This document shows positions 35,319 to 43,660 of a stretch of DNA of 64,000 bases, one piece after another (positions within the stretch are counted from its first letter, which is position 1; the number at the start of each line of letters is the position of its first letter). The stretch covers positions 434,001-498,000 of the forward strand of contig CAWINT010000005.1 in the NCBI GenBank assembly GCA_963837515.1, written 5' to 3'. The stretch is from RYN-230 sp963837515 (GTDB lineage Bacteria; Actinomycetota; Actinomycetes; Streptosporangiales; Streptosporangiaceae). The notes beneath the pieces are model-generated. The model saw only the letters and a program-made list of their open reading frames with translations, had not been told where the DNA came from and searched no databases. The position numbers and the translations under genes are program-made.

Positions 35319-36152
35319 CTAACCGGCGCCCGGCAGGCAGGCTTGCAGGACGCGGTCGCGCACCCGGGTGGCGAACACCGGCTGCGGCGCGGTCGCCGGG
35401 CCCCGCAGCACCGCGCCGTCGCTGACCCGGAACGTGCTGCCGTGCCAAGGGCAGGTCAGGCAGCCGCCGGACAGCTCGCCGCCGGACAGCGGCCCGGACT
35501 GGTGGCTGCACCGGTCGGCCAGCACGTGGAACTCGCCGTCCTGCTGGATGACCACCACCGGGACCTCCCCGATCATGGCCCGGACCGGCTGTCCGGCCGG
35601 CAGCCCGTCCGCTGGCCGCACGTCGTGCCAGCCCGGCTCGAGCAGATGCGGGACCGGCTCGGCGTGGTTGGCCCCCGCGGCCAGCCGGTAGGACAGGTGC
35701 CCGCCGATCAGCCCGCCCAGGCCCGCGGCGGCCAGGCCGGCCAGCCGGAGCACCCGCCCGGCGGCCGGCCGGCGGGCCAGCAGCGAGACCCCGTACAGGC
35801 CCAAGGCGGTCAGGTTGGCGCTGGCGTGGACCACGCCGACGCGCATCTGCTGCTCGTGCTGCTCCGACCAGTCGGCCGCGCCGGCCAGCGCCGCGGGCAG
35901 CGCGGTGGCGAGCCCGAGGATGGTCAGTCGCCGGGCCGCCCGGGCCCCGTCCGGCCACGCGTCCAGCACGCTCGCGGCCAGCCACGCACCGATCGGGGCC
36001 TGCACCAGTGCCGGGTGCAGCGGATGCCCCAGCCATACTCCGTGCAGCGCGTCACGGACCGGGCCGCGCGGAACGCGCCGGGCGGCCCACTGGCCGGCGC
36101 TGACCACCGGGTCCAGCGACGTGGCCTGCTCGACCTGGGAGAGGAAGCTCAT
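35319..36152 (-). CDS. DUF2231 membrane domain fused to a Rieske iron-sulfur domain
   Basis: A 277-residue fusion. The N-terminal half is a four-helix DUF2231 membrane domain starting with LGHPLHPALVQAPIGAWLAASVLD and including VHASANLTALGLYGVSLL. The C-terminal half (about 180-277) is a Rieske 2Fe-2S domain with ligands CSH and CPWH (RCSHQSGPL ... CLTCPWHGSTFRV). It probably passes electrons at the membrane; the partner is not known. The same two-domain architecture is widespread in actinobacteria. It is divergent from the acyl-CoA dehydrogenase cassette with about 160 bases between the starts, so it could be related to that pathway. Confidence 0.88.
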   Translation of the reverse strand: MSFLSQVEQATSLDPVVSAGQWAARRVPRGPVRDALHGVWLGHPLHPALVQAPIGAWLAASVLDAWPDGARAARRLTILGLATALPAALAGAADWSEQHEQQMRVGVVHASANLTALGLYGVSLLARRPAAGRVLRLAGLAAAGLGGLIGGHLSYRLAAGANHAEPVPHLLEPGWHDVRPADGLPAGQPVRAMIGEVPVVVIQQDGEFHVLADRCSHQSGPLSGGELSGGCLTCPWHGSTFRVSDGAVLRGPATAPQPVFATRVRDRVLQACLPGAG

Positions 36153-36313
36153 GCCCGGGTCACCTGTCCGCGGCCGAAGCCGCCAAACCACGGTGCAGGG
36201 CTCCGGCGCGGCGCGGTGTGAACCGGGCCGTCCCGGGTAGTTGGCGGGTTTTTGCGCAGGCGGAGTGGATTCCGCCGGTGCGAAGCTGACCGGCGGGAGA
36301 GGCGGATCGTGGT

Positions 36314-37345
36314 GTGACCGGCGTCTGTGACCATGCTCCCCGGCCCGGCGGCCCGCTGGCCGGGCGGGGCGAGGGCGGTTCCAGCCTCCCACCCGCGTGG
36401 CAGCGGACCGCGGCCGCGTTCGCGGCCGCGGTGGAACAGGGCCGGGTGGATCTGCCGCTGCCGGGCGGCGGCGAGACTCGGCAGCGCTGGGCAGCGCTCG
36501 CCGATCTGGCCGCCACGGACCTGTCGCTGGCCCGGCTGGCCGAGGGCCACGCCGACGCGGTAGCCATCCTGGCTGAGCTGGACGGCCCGCCGCCGCCGGC
36601 AGGCAGCCGGTGGGGGGTGTGGGCGGCGCAGCCGCCCGGGCCCGGCCTGGCCGCCGCGCACGCCGCCCGCGGGTGGCGGCTGTCCGGCACCAAGCGGTAC
36701 TGCTCCGGCGCCCGGGCCTGCACCCATGCGCTGGTCACCGCAGCCGCCCCGGACGGGCCCCGGCTGTTCGCGCTGCCCACCGACGGTCTCGCGCCGGTAC
36801 CCGGCAGCTGGCCGGCCACCGGCATGGCCGGCAGCGACACGCTGGAAGTCGGCTTCGACGACGTGCCGGCCGAGCCGGTGGGACCGCCCGGCGGTTACAC
36901 CGGGCGCCCCGGGTTCAGCCACGGTGGGGCCGGGGTCGCGGCGTGCTGGCATGGCGGCGCACGCGCGGTCGGGGTCACCCTGGTGGACGCGGCGCGCGAC
37001 CGGGACGTCGGCCCGCACGCGCTCGCTCACCTGGGCGCGGTGGACGTCGCGCTGCACAGCGCGCGGGCCGCGCTGGAGGCGGCGGCCGGCCATATCGACG
37101 ACGATCCCTACGACCTGAGCGGGGCCGGGCCGGCCCGCGCCCTGCGGGTCCGGGCCCTGGTCGAGCAGGCCGCCACCGAGGTGCTGGCCCGGACCGGGCG
37201 GGCGCTGGGCGCCGGCCCGCTGAGCCATGACGAGGAGCACTCGCGCCGGGTCGCCGACCTCACCGTGTATCTGCGGCAGCAGCACGCCGAACGCGACCTG
37301 GCCCAGCTCGGTGCGCTGGCCGCGGAGCGGGGCGTGGCCTGGTGA
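36314..37345 (+). CDS. Acyl-CoA dehydrogenase-family flavoprotein
   Basis: A 343-residue ACAD-like protein, shorter than the usual 380-400 residues. The middle beta domain is seen in GWRLSGTKRYCSGARACTHALVTAAAPDG and PATGMAGSDTLEVGFDDVPAEPVG; the C-terminal helices include LAHLGAVDVALHSARAALEAAA and VRALVEQAATEVLARTGRALGAGPLSHDEEHSRRVADLTVYLRQQHAERDL. The usual catalytic Glu/Arg positions are not confidently placed, so the substrate is open. It heads a compact rightward cassette; the PIG-L gene follows after 55 bases. Start is a GTG at 36314. Confidence 0.82.
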   Translation: MTGVCDHAPRPGGPLAGRGEGGSSLPPAWQRTAAAFAAAVEQGRVDLPLPGGGETRQRWAALADLAATDLSLARLAEGHADAVAILAELDGPPPPAGSRWGVWAAQPPGPGLAAAHAARGWRLSGTKRYCSGARACTHALVTAAAPDGPRLFALPTDGLAPVPGSWPATGMAGSDTLEVGFDDVPAEPVGPPGGYTGRPGFSHGGAGVAACWHGGARAVGVTLVDAARDRDVGPHALAHLGAVDVALHSARAALEAAAGHIDDDPYDLSGAGPARALRVRALVEQAATEVLARTGRALGAGPLSHDEEHSRRVADLTVYLRQQHAERDLAQLGALAAERGVAW

Positions 37346-37400
37346 GCGCCGGCCGGCGGGATCTTGGTCTCCGGGCGGCGCGAACCGCTGCGGGGGAACG

Positions 37401-38150
37401 GTGAGCGCCACCGCCGCGGGCCAGCCCGGCCCGGCCCGGCGGCACCCGATCGATCAGCCGGGGACGGCCGAGGCGACGTGGCGCGCCTGGCCCGGGCTGG
37501 CTGCGCTGCCGACCGCGGACCCGGCTGGGTGGGGGCATGTGCTGGTGGTCGCCGCTCACCCGGACGACGAGGTGCTCGGGGCGGGCGGCATCCTGGGCCT
37601 GCTGGGCGCGGCCGGGGCCCGAATCCGGCTGGTCGCGGTGACCGACGGGGAAGCCTCCCACCCCGGCTGCGCCGACCCGGGCCAGCTGGCCGGCCGCCGC
37701 GCGGCCGAGACCGCCGCCGCGCTGGCCCGGCTCGGCGTGCCGCAGGCCGAGGTGGTCCGGCTCCAGCTGCCCGACACCCGGGTCGCCGCGCACGAGGACG
37801 AGCTGGCCGACGCGCTGCGGGAACTGGCGGCCGGCTTCGGCACCTGCCTGGCACCGTGGCACGGGGACCTGCACGCCGATCACGAGGCGGCCGGGCGCGC
37901 GGCCCGCCGGGCCGTCCCGCGCACCCTGGGTTACCCGGTGTGGGCCTGGCACTGGGCCCGCCCCGGCGACCCCCGGCTGCCCTGGCACCGGGCCGCCGCC
38001 GTCCGGCTGCCCGGCCCGATGGCCGCCCGCAAGCGCGCCGCCATCGGCTGCTTCACCAGCCAGCTGGAGCAGCGGGGCGGCCGGGCGCCCGTACTGCCCC
38101 CGGGCACGGTGGCGCATTTCACCCGGGCCGTCGAGGTGCTGTTCACGTGA
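37401..38150 (+). CDS. PIG-L family deacetylase (cassette)
   Basis: A 249-residue PIG-L enzyme. HPDDE is in VVAAHPDDEVLGAGGILGLLG, and the later His block is PWHGDLHADHEAAGRAA, giving the zinc triad. PIG-L enzymes remove N-acetyl groups from amino sugars. The group with an adjacent NodS-like methyltransferase and glycosyltransferase is recurrent in bacteria. GTG at 37401 follows GGGGGAACG closely; the stop overlaps the methyltransferase GTG (GTGA). Not closely similar to the other PIG-L gene at 17036. Confidence 0.88.
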   Translation: MSATAAGQPGPARRHPIDQPGTAEATWRAWPGLAALPTADPAGWGHVLVVAAHPDDEVLGAGGILGLLGAAGARIRLVAVTDGEASHPGCADPGQLAGRRAAETAAALARLGVPQAEVVRLQLPDTRVAAHEDELADALRELAAGFGTCLAPWHGDLHADHEAAGRAARRAVPRTLGYPVWAWHWARPGDPRLPWHRAAAVRLPGPMAARKRAAIGCFTSQLEQRGGRAPVLPPGTVAHFTRAVEVLFT

Positions 38151-38767
38151 CCGGGCCGGCCACGGTGGAACCCGGCTATTTCGACCGGATGTACGCGGCC
38201 ACGGCCGACCCGTGGGGCCTGGCCACCCGGTGGTATGAGGCCCGCAAGTACGCGCTCAGCCTCGCGCTGCTGCCCGAGCGGCACTACCCCGCCGCCTTCG
38301 AGCCGGGCTGCTCGGTAGGCGTGCTGACCCGGATGCTCGCCGCCCGGTGCGGCCGCGTGCTGGCATGGGACAGTTCCGCCGTGGCGGTTCGCAGCGCGGG
38401 AGAGCGGACGGCCGGGCTGGGCAACGTCCAGGTGGAGTGCCGGGTGATCCCGGGGGAGTGGCCGCGCCGGCAGTTCGACCTGGTGGTGTTCTCCGAGCTG
38501 CTGTACTACTTCGGCGGCGCCGATCTGGACCGGGTGCTGGATCTCGGCGAGGCGGCGCTGCGGCCCGGCGGGCGGCTGCTCGCGGTGCACTGGCGGCACC
38601 CGGTCCCGGAGTATCCACGTGGCGGTGACGAGGTGCACGCGGTACTGCGCGACCGCGGTGGGCTGCAGTGCCTGGTGGCGCACTGCGAACCGGATTTCCG
38701 CGCCGAGGTCTACCAGCGCGGCAGCGGGCCGCCGTGCTCGGTGGCCCAGGCCGAGGGACTGGTGTGA
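38147..38767 (+). CDS. NodS-like SAM-dependent methyltransferase
   Basis: A 206-residue class I methyltransferase of the NodS group. GYFDRMYAATADPWGLATRWYEARKYALSLALLP is the NodS-type start; FEPGCSVGVLTRML is the SAM-binding Gly loop; FDLVVFSELLYYF and ALRPGGRLLAVHW are motifs II-III. In rhizobia NodS N-methylates the deacetylated end of the Nod-factor sugar chain. Here it follows a deacetylase gene and is joined to both neighbours by GTGA overlaps, so it may act on the free amine made by the PIG-L enzyme. That link is inference. Confidence 0.88.
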   Translation: MTGPATVEPGYFDRMYAATADPWGLATRWYEARKYALSLALLPERHYPAAFEPGCSVGVLTRMLAARCGRVLAWDSSAVAVRSAGERTAGLGNVQVECRVIPGEWPRRQFDLVVFSELLYYFGGADLDRVLDLGEAALRPGGRLLAVHWRHPVPEYPRGGDEVHAVLRDRGGLQCLVAHCEPDFRAEVYQRGSGPPCSVAQAEGLV

Positions 38768-39456
38768 TCGCCGCTGCCGGGGTGGTGGTGCCGGCGCACA
38801 ACGAAGCCGACCTGCTGCCCGCCTGCCTGGCCGCGGCCCGGTTGGCGGCCGGTGCGCTCGCCCCCGTCCCGGTGCACCTGGTCGTGGTCGCCGACGCCTG
38901 CCACGACCAGACCGCCGCGCTGGCCCGGGCGGCGGGCGCCACCGTGCTGGAGATCGGCGCCCGCAGCGTGGGTGCCGCCCGGGCCGAGGGCATGCGGGAA
39001 GTGCTCCGCCGCACCGCGCACCTGGACCCGGCCGAGGTCTGGCTGGCCAGCACCGACGCGGACACCGTGGTGCCGCCGTGCTGGCTGGCCCGGCAGGTGC
39101 GTTACGCCGCGGCGGGCTGGGACGCCGTGGTGGGCACCGTGACGGTGGCGGACTGGACCGAGCATCCCCCCGACGTACCACCGCGCTTCCTGGCCAGCTA
39201 CCTGGCCGACGGCACCGGTCACCCGCACGTGCACGGGGCCAACCTGGGCTGCACCGCACGGGCCTACCTGGCCGCGGGCGGGTTCACGGCGCTGCGCACC
39301 GCCGAGGACCACCGGCTGGTCACCGCGCTGACCGCGGCGGACAGCAGGATCCTGCGCACCACCGCGGTCAGCGTGGTGACCTCGGCCCGGCGGCGGGCCC
39401 GCGCCCCGCACGGGTTCAGCCACCTGCTGTCCACGCTGGCCTCCGCGGCGCCCTGA
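38764..39456 (+). CDS. GT2-family glycosyltransferase (cassette)
   Basis: A 230-residue GT-A fold glycosyltransferase. GVVVPAHNEADLLPACLAAA at the start and VWLASTDADTVVPPCWLARQV (the D-x-D metal site) mark GT2; HVHGANLGCTARAYLAAGGF and TAEDHRLVTAL are the acceptor-side block. No membrane segment is present. It is the last gene of the cassette, starting with a GTG overlapping the methyltransferase TGA. The acceptor and the donor sugar are unknown. Confidence 0.88.
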   Translation: MIAAAGVVVPAHNEADLLPACLAAARLAAGALAPVPVHLVVVADACHDQTAALARAAGATVLEIGARSVGAARAEGMREVLRRTAHLDPAEVWLASTDADTVVPPCWLARQVRYAAAGWDAVVGTVTVADWTEHPPDVPPRFLASYLADGTGHPHVHGANLGCTARAYLAAGGFTALRTAEDHRLVTALTAADSRILRTTAVSVVTSARRRARAPHGFSHLLSTLASAAP

Positions 39457-39485
39457 CCGGGGGCGGGGCTCCCGGGATGGGTCAG
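39453..39485. terminator. Hairpin between convergent genes
   Basis: CTGACC (39453-39458) pairs with GGTCAG (39480-39485) with further GC pairing possible inside. It spans the stop codons of the GT2 and the CDF genes and could stop transcription from both sides. No U-run. Confidence 0.35.
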
Positions 39486-40543
39486 GAGGCCGGCCGGGCG
39501 CGCGCGTCCGGCCGGGTGAGCCGCTCGGCGCCCCGCCTGGTCGGGGTCGGGTCGATGAACACGTACGGGGTGACCGGCAACCGCTCGGCCAGCCGCCGGT
39601 CGATGTCGTCGGCCAGGTTCTCCACCTGGTCAGCGGAGGCGCCATCGGCCAGATCGACCCGGGCGGCGACGATGATGTTGTCCGGGCCGATGTGCATGGT
39701 CTGCAACTGCAGCAGGGCGTCCACGCCCGGGGTGCGCTCGATCTCCTTCCGGATCGCCTGCACGACCTCTGGCTCAGCCGCCTCACCGAGGAGCAGGTTC
39801 CGGCTGTCCAGGCCGAGCCGGACCGCGACCACGATGAGCAGCACGCCGATGGCGATGGAGGCGGCCCCGTCGAACACCGGGGACCCGGTGAGCTGCTCCA
39901 GGCCCAGCCCGGCCGCGGCCAGGGCGAGCCCGATCACCGCCGCGGTGTCCTCGAACAGCGCCGCCTTGACTGTGGTGTCCCGGCTGGTCCGCACATGCTC
40001 CAGCAGGTCGGTCCGGCTCTCGCGGGCCTCACCGCGCAGCTGGCTGTAGGCCCGGATGAACGAGGTGCCCTCCGCCACGGCGCTGACGCCGAGCACCACG
40101 TACGCGATCAGGAAGTTGCTGGTGGCGCTGTGCATCGACAGCACGCCCTCGAAGATCGAGAACCCGGCGCCGGCGATGAAGATGCCGAACGCGGCCAGCA
40201 GGGAATAGAAGTACCGGGCCTGCCCGTACCCGAACGGGTGCTGCCGGTCGGCGGGGCGGGCGCCCTGGCGCAGCGAGGTGAACAGGAAGACCTGGTTGAG
40301 CGTGTCGGCGAAGGAGTGCGCCGCCTCGGCCAGCATGGCGCTGGACCCGGTCAGGACCCCGGCGACCAGTTTGGCCACCATGACCACCACGTTGGCGGCG
40401 CCGGCCACGATCACGGTGCGCGTCGTGGCCTCGCCGCCGGGTTTGCGCTGGCGCGGCTGGTCCGGCGGGCGGCCCGCCCGTTCGCCATCCGGCGGAGGCG
40501 GGCTGCTGGCTGAGGCGGCGGGCTGGCTTCCCGGCGAGGTCAT
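39482..40543 (-). CDS. Cation diffusion facilitator family metal transporter
   Basis: A 353-residue CDF transporter with six helices and a cytoplasmic C-terminal domain. Segments: VIVAGAANVVVMVAKLVAGVLTGSSAMLAEAAHSFADTLNQ (with the metal His and Asp in HSFAD), RYFYSLLAAFGIFIAGAGFSIFEG, ALFEDTAAVIGLALAAAGL (second site with E-D-T in place of the usual HxxxD) and LLLGEAAEPEV. The FEDTAA form is typical of the ZnT9-like branch, so the metal need not be zinc. The N-terminal 40 residues are Pro/Ser-rich and disordered. Confidence 0.88.
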   Translation of the reverse strand: MTSPGSQPAASASSPPPPDGERAGRPPDQPRQRKPGGEATTRTVIVAGAANVVVMVAKLVAGVLTGSSAMLAEAAHSFADTLNQVFLFTSLRQGARPADRQHPFGYGQARYFYSLLAAFGIFIAGAGFSIFEGVLSMHSATSNFLIAYVVLGVSAVAEGTSFIRAYSQLRGEARESRTDLLEHVRTSRDTTVKAALFEDTAAVIGLALAAAGLGLEQLTGSPVFDGAASIAIGVLLIVVAVRLGLDSRNLLLGEAAEPEVVQAIRKEIERTPGVDALLQLQTMHIGPDNIIVAARVDLADGASADQVENLADDIDRRLAERLPVTPYVFIDPTPTRRGAERLTRPDARARPAS

Positions 40544-40609
40544 GGCATCCTCAAGAGCGCGGCAAAAATCATCTCCTCCCGCTTGCCCGCCCCGCCGGCG
40601 GCTAAACGG

Positions 40610-40957
40610 TCAGCCGATCCGCTGCAGGGTATAGCGGACAGTCTGCACTCGGATCTGCCCGTCGCGGAACACGAATGTGTCGATGCCGTCATCCACCCGG
40701 GTCGAGCCGGCGTCCGCCGCCCACTCCAGGAACAGTACGTCCCCTTCGTAGATCTGGGTCTTCAGGTCCCACTGCGCGTCCGGTACGTCCGCCAGCAGCT
40801 TGGTGAACGCGGCCCGGATGCCGTCCAGGCCGCGGAGCACTCCGGACGGTGAGATGAACACGGCATCATCGGTGTAGTCGGCGACGATCTCATCCAGGTC
40901 CCCGGCGCCGAGCGCCTGGGCGTGATGGGCGAAGACTTCCTGCGGCGTGCGCGCCAT
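40610..40957 (-). CDS. SnoaL/NTF2-like protein
   Basis: A 115-residue cone-fold protein: FAHHAQALGAGDLDEIVADYTDDAVFISPSGVLRGLDGIRAAFTKLLAD, VLFLEWAADAG and DTFVFRDGQIRVQTVRYTL. The family includes small isomerases, cyclases and ligand-binding proteins of nuclear-transport-factor-2 fold. It is a single gene, divergent from tex. No specific function can be assigned. Confidence 0.85.
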   Translation of the reverse strand: MARTPQEVFAHHAQALGAGDLDEIVADYTDDAVFISPSGVLRGLDGIRAAFTKLLADVPDAQWDLKTQIYEGDVLFLEWAADAGSTRVDDGIDTFVFRDGQIRVQTVRYTLQRIG

Positions 40958-41031
40958 GTCAGCTCCCTCGGTAACGGAAACCCGCTTGCCCTCATCATGC
41001 GCCGCGGCGGGGTAGGCGGCACAATGCCCTG

Positions 41032-43497
41032 GTGACCGTAATCCCTGCCGCCCCGCCCCCCGTCATACCCGCCACCCGCCGGATCGCCACCGAACTCGGT
41101 GTCCGGGAGGGCCAGGTATCCGCCGCCGTGGACCTGCTCGACCGGGGTGCCACCGTGCCGTTCGTCGCCCGTTACCGGAAGGAGGCGACCGGCGGGCTGG
41201 ACGACACGCAGCTGCGCACCTTGCAGGAGCGCCTGGGCTACCTGCGTGAACTGGACGAGCGGCGGGCGGCCATCCTGGAGTCGGTCGCCGCCCAGGGCAA
41301 GCTGGACGACGAGCTGCGGGCCCGGATCATGGCCGCCGACGCCAAGGCGCGGCTGGAGGACATCTATCTGCCGTACAAGCCCAGACGGCGGACCAGGGCG
41401 CAGATCGCCCGGGAAGCCGGGCTGGAGCCGCTGGCCAGCGGGCTGCTCGCGGACCCGGGCAGCGACCCGCAGCAGGCCGCGGCGGGCTACGTGGACCCGG
41501 AGCGGGGCGTCCCGGACGCGGCGGCCGCGCTGGACGGGGCGCGGGCCATCCTGGTCGAGCGCTTCGCCGAGGACGCCGACCTCATCGGCGAGCTCCGCGA
41601 GCAGATGTGGGCCCGGGGTCACCTGGCCTCCCGGGTCCGCGACGGGCAGCAGGAGGCGGGAGCCAAGTTCGCGGACTATTTCGAGTTCGCGGAGCCGTTC
41701 ACCGCGCTGCCCTCGCACCGGACCCTGGCCCTGATGCGCGGCGAGAAGGAAGGCGTCCTCGAACTCACCATGGACCCGGGGGAGGACGACCCCGCCGGTG
41801 GCTACGAGGCGGCCATCGCCCGCCGGTTCGGCCTGGCCGACCAGGGCCGCCTGGCCGACCGCTGGCTGGCGGACGCCGTCCGGTGGGCGTGGCGTACCCG
41901 CATCTCGGTGCACCTGAGCGTGGACCTGCGGACCCGGCTGTGGCAGCGGGCCGAGGACGACGCCGTCGCCGTGTTCGCGGCCAACCTGCGTGACCTGCTG
42001 CTGGCCGCGCCGGCCGGGGCCCGGCCGACCCTGGCCCTGGATCCCGGGTTCCGCACCGGGGTGAAGGTAGCGGTGCTGGACGCGACGGGCAAGCCGGTGG
42101 CCACTGAGACGATCTACCCGCACGAGCCGAAGCGACAGTGGGCTCAGTCCCTCGCGGTCCTGGCCGCCCTGGCGGCGGAGCACACGGTCCAGCTGATCGC
42201 GATCGGGAACGGCACCGCGTCCCGGGAGACCGACCGGCTGGCCGCCGACCTGATCAAGGCGCACCCGGAGCTGGGGCTGACCAAGGTGGTCGTGTCCGAG
42301 GCGGGCGCCTCTGTGTACTCGGCCTCGGCCTATGCGTCGCGGGAGCTGCCGGGGATGGACGTGTCGCTCCGTGGGGCGGTGTCGATCGGCCGGCGGCTGC
42401 AGGACCCGCTGGCCGAGCTGGTCAAGATCGACCCGAAATCGATCGGGGTCGGCCAGTACCAGCACGACGTGGCCGGGCTGAAGCTGTCCCGCTCGCTGGA
42501 CGCGGTCGTCGAGGACTGCGTGAACGCGGTCGGCGTGGACGTCAACACCGCGTCGGTGCCGCTGCTGGCCCGGGTGTCCGGGATCAGCGAAGCCCTGGCT
42601 GCGGCCGTGCTGGCCCGGCGGGACGAGGACGGCCCGTTCCGCACCCGCCAGCAGCTGCGCGAGGTGCCCCGGCTGGGGCCGAAGGCGTTCGAGCAGTGCG
42701 CGGGCTTCCTGCGCATCCGCGACGGGGACGACCCGCTGGACGCCTCTAGCGTGCACCCCGAGGCTTATCCGGTGGTCCGCCGCATCCTGCAGCGGGCCGG
42801 CACCGGTATGCCGGGGCTGATTGGCAACACGGCGTTGCTGCGCACGCTGGCGCCCCAGGAGTTCACCGACGACCGGTTCGGCCTGCCGACGGTGAGCGAC
42901 ATCCTGCGCGAGCTGGAGAAGCCGGGCCGCGACCCCCGGCCGGCCTTCACCACGGCTGCCTTCGCCGACGGGGTGGAGACGCTGGAGGACCTGGCCCCCG
43001 GCATGGTGCTGGAGGGAGTGGTCACGAACGTGGCCGCCTTCGGCGCGTTCGTCGATGTGGGGGTGCACACCGACGGGCTGGTGCACGTGTCCGCTATGTC
43101 GCGCCAGTTCGTCAGCGACCCACGGCAGGTGGCCAAGCCAGGCGACGTGGTGCGGGTCCGGGTGCTCGGCGTGGACCTGGCCCGGAAGCGGATCTCACTG
43201 AGCATGCGGCTGGACGAGGACGCCCCCGCGCCGCCGCGCCCGGGCGGCCACGACCGCGGTGGTGCCGGTGACCGTGGTGCGGGTGGCCGTGGTGCCGGTG
43301 GCCGTGGTGCCGGTGGCCGTGGTGCCGGTGACCGTGGTGCGGGTGACCGTGGTGCGGGTGACCGTGGTGCCGGTGACCGCGATGCGGGCCGCCGCGGGAC
43401 GGGCCGCCGGGACACCGGGTCCCGGTCCGGCCGCGGCCAGGCCGCAGCGGACGGGGCGATGGCTGAGGCGCTGCGTCGCGCCGGCCTGGTCCGCTAA
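41032..43497 (+). CDS. tex: Tex-family RNA-binding transcription accessory protein
   Basis: An 821-residue Tex protein, which contacts nucleic acid and RNA polymerase. Tex N-terminal helices (TRRIATELGVREGQVSAAVDLLDRGATVPFVARYRKEATGGLDD), YqgF-like domain (TLALDPGFRTGVKVAVLDATG), helix-hairpin-helix pair (NTASVPLLARVSGISEALAAAV, PRLGPKAFEQCAGFLRI) and an S1 domain (GMVLEGVVTNVAAFGAFVDVGVHTDGLVHVSAMS). The usual protein ends soon after S1; here a Gly/Ala/Arg-rich tail made of five-residue units follows. It starts with GTG at 41032. Confidence 0.95.
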   Translation: MTVIPAAPPPVIPATRRIATELGVREGQVSAAVDLLDRGATVPFVARYRKEATGGLDDTQLRTLQERLGYLRELDERRAAILESVAAQGKLDDELRARIMAADAKARLEDIYLPYKPRRRTRAQIAREAGLEPLASGLLADPGSDPQQAAAGYVDPERGVPDAAAALDGARAILVERFAEDADLIGELREQMWARGHLASRVRDGQQEAGAKFADYFEFAEPFTALPSHRTLALMRGEKEGVLELTMDPGEDDPAGGYEAAIARRFGLADQGRLADRWLADAVRWAWRTRISVHLSVDLRTRLWQRAEDDAVAVFAANLRDLLLAAPAGARPTLALDPGFRTGVKVAVLDATGKPVATETIYPHEPKRQWAQSLAVLAALAAEHTVQLIAIGNGTASRETDRLAADLIKAHPELGLTKVVVSEAGASVYSASAYASRELPGMDVSLRGAVSIGRRLQDPLAELVKIDPKSIGVGQYQHDVAGLKLSRSLDAVVEDCVNAVGVDVNTASVPLLARVSGISEALAAAVLARRDEDGPFRTRQQLREVPRLGPKAFEQCAGFLRIRDGDDPLDASSVHPEAYPVVRRILQRAGTGMPGLIGNTALLRTLAPQEFTDDRFGLPTVSDILRELEKPGRDPRPAFTTAAFADGVETLEDLAPGMVLEGVVTNVAAFGAFVDVGVHTDGLVHVSAMSRQFVSDPRQVAKPGDVVRVRVLGVDLARKRISLSMRLDEDAPAPPRPGGHDRGGAGDRGAGGRGAGGRGAGGRGAGDRGAGDRGAGDRGAGDRDAGRRGTGRRDTGSRSGRGQAAADGAMAEALRRAGLVR
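43261..43380 (+). repeat. Eight 15-base tandem repeats in the tex tail
   Basis: Eight in-register copies of GGTGCSGGTGRCCGT, with a degenerate ninth at 43381-43395. Each codes for GAG[DG]R, giving an RG-rich tail on Tex. The variation is confined to two positions, the usual picture of a recent minisatellite. Confidence 0.9.
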
Positions 43498-43660
43498 GCC
43501 GCTCAGCCGGCCGGGCGGCGACGGCCGGGCAGCGGGGCGCGGCGGGCAGCGGGGCGCGGCGCGCGGCGGCCGCGGCGGGCGCGGCGGGCGCGGCGGGCGC
43601 GGTCCGTCGAGCTTTTGTTTAAAGTGGTGTCAGGCGCTGGTCCTGGGCCCCCTGTGACGG

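Noticed and set aside
36314..39456. The four-gene cassette as mycothiol biosynthesis
   Set aside because: It lacks MshA-type GT4, MshC and MshD features; the glycosyltransferase is GT2 and the methyltransferase NodS-like.
40762..43086. Leftward open frame opposite tex
   Set aside because: Antisense of an unmistakable Tex protein, low-complexity translation.
43261..43380. Tandem repeats considered as a regulatory array
   Set aside because: They are in frame within tex and are explained by a coding minisatellite.
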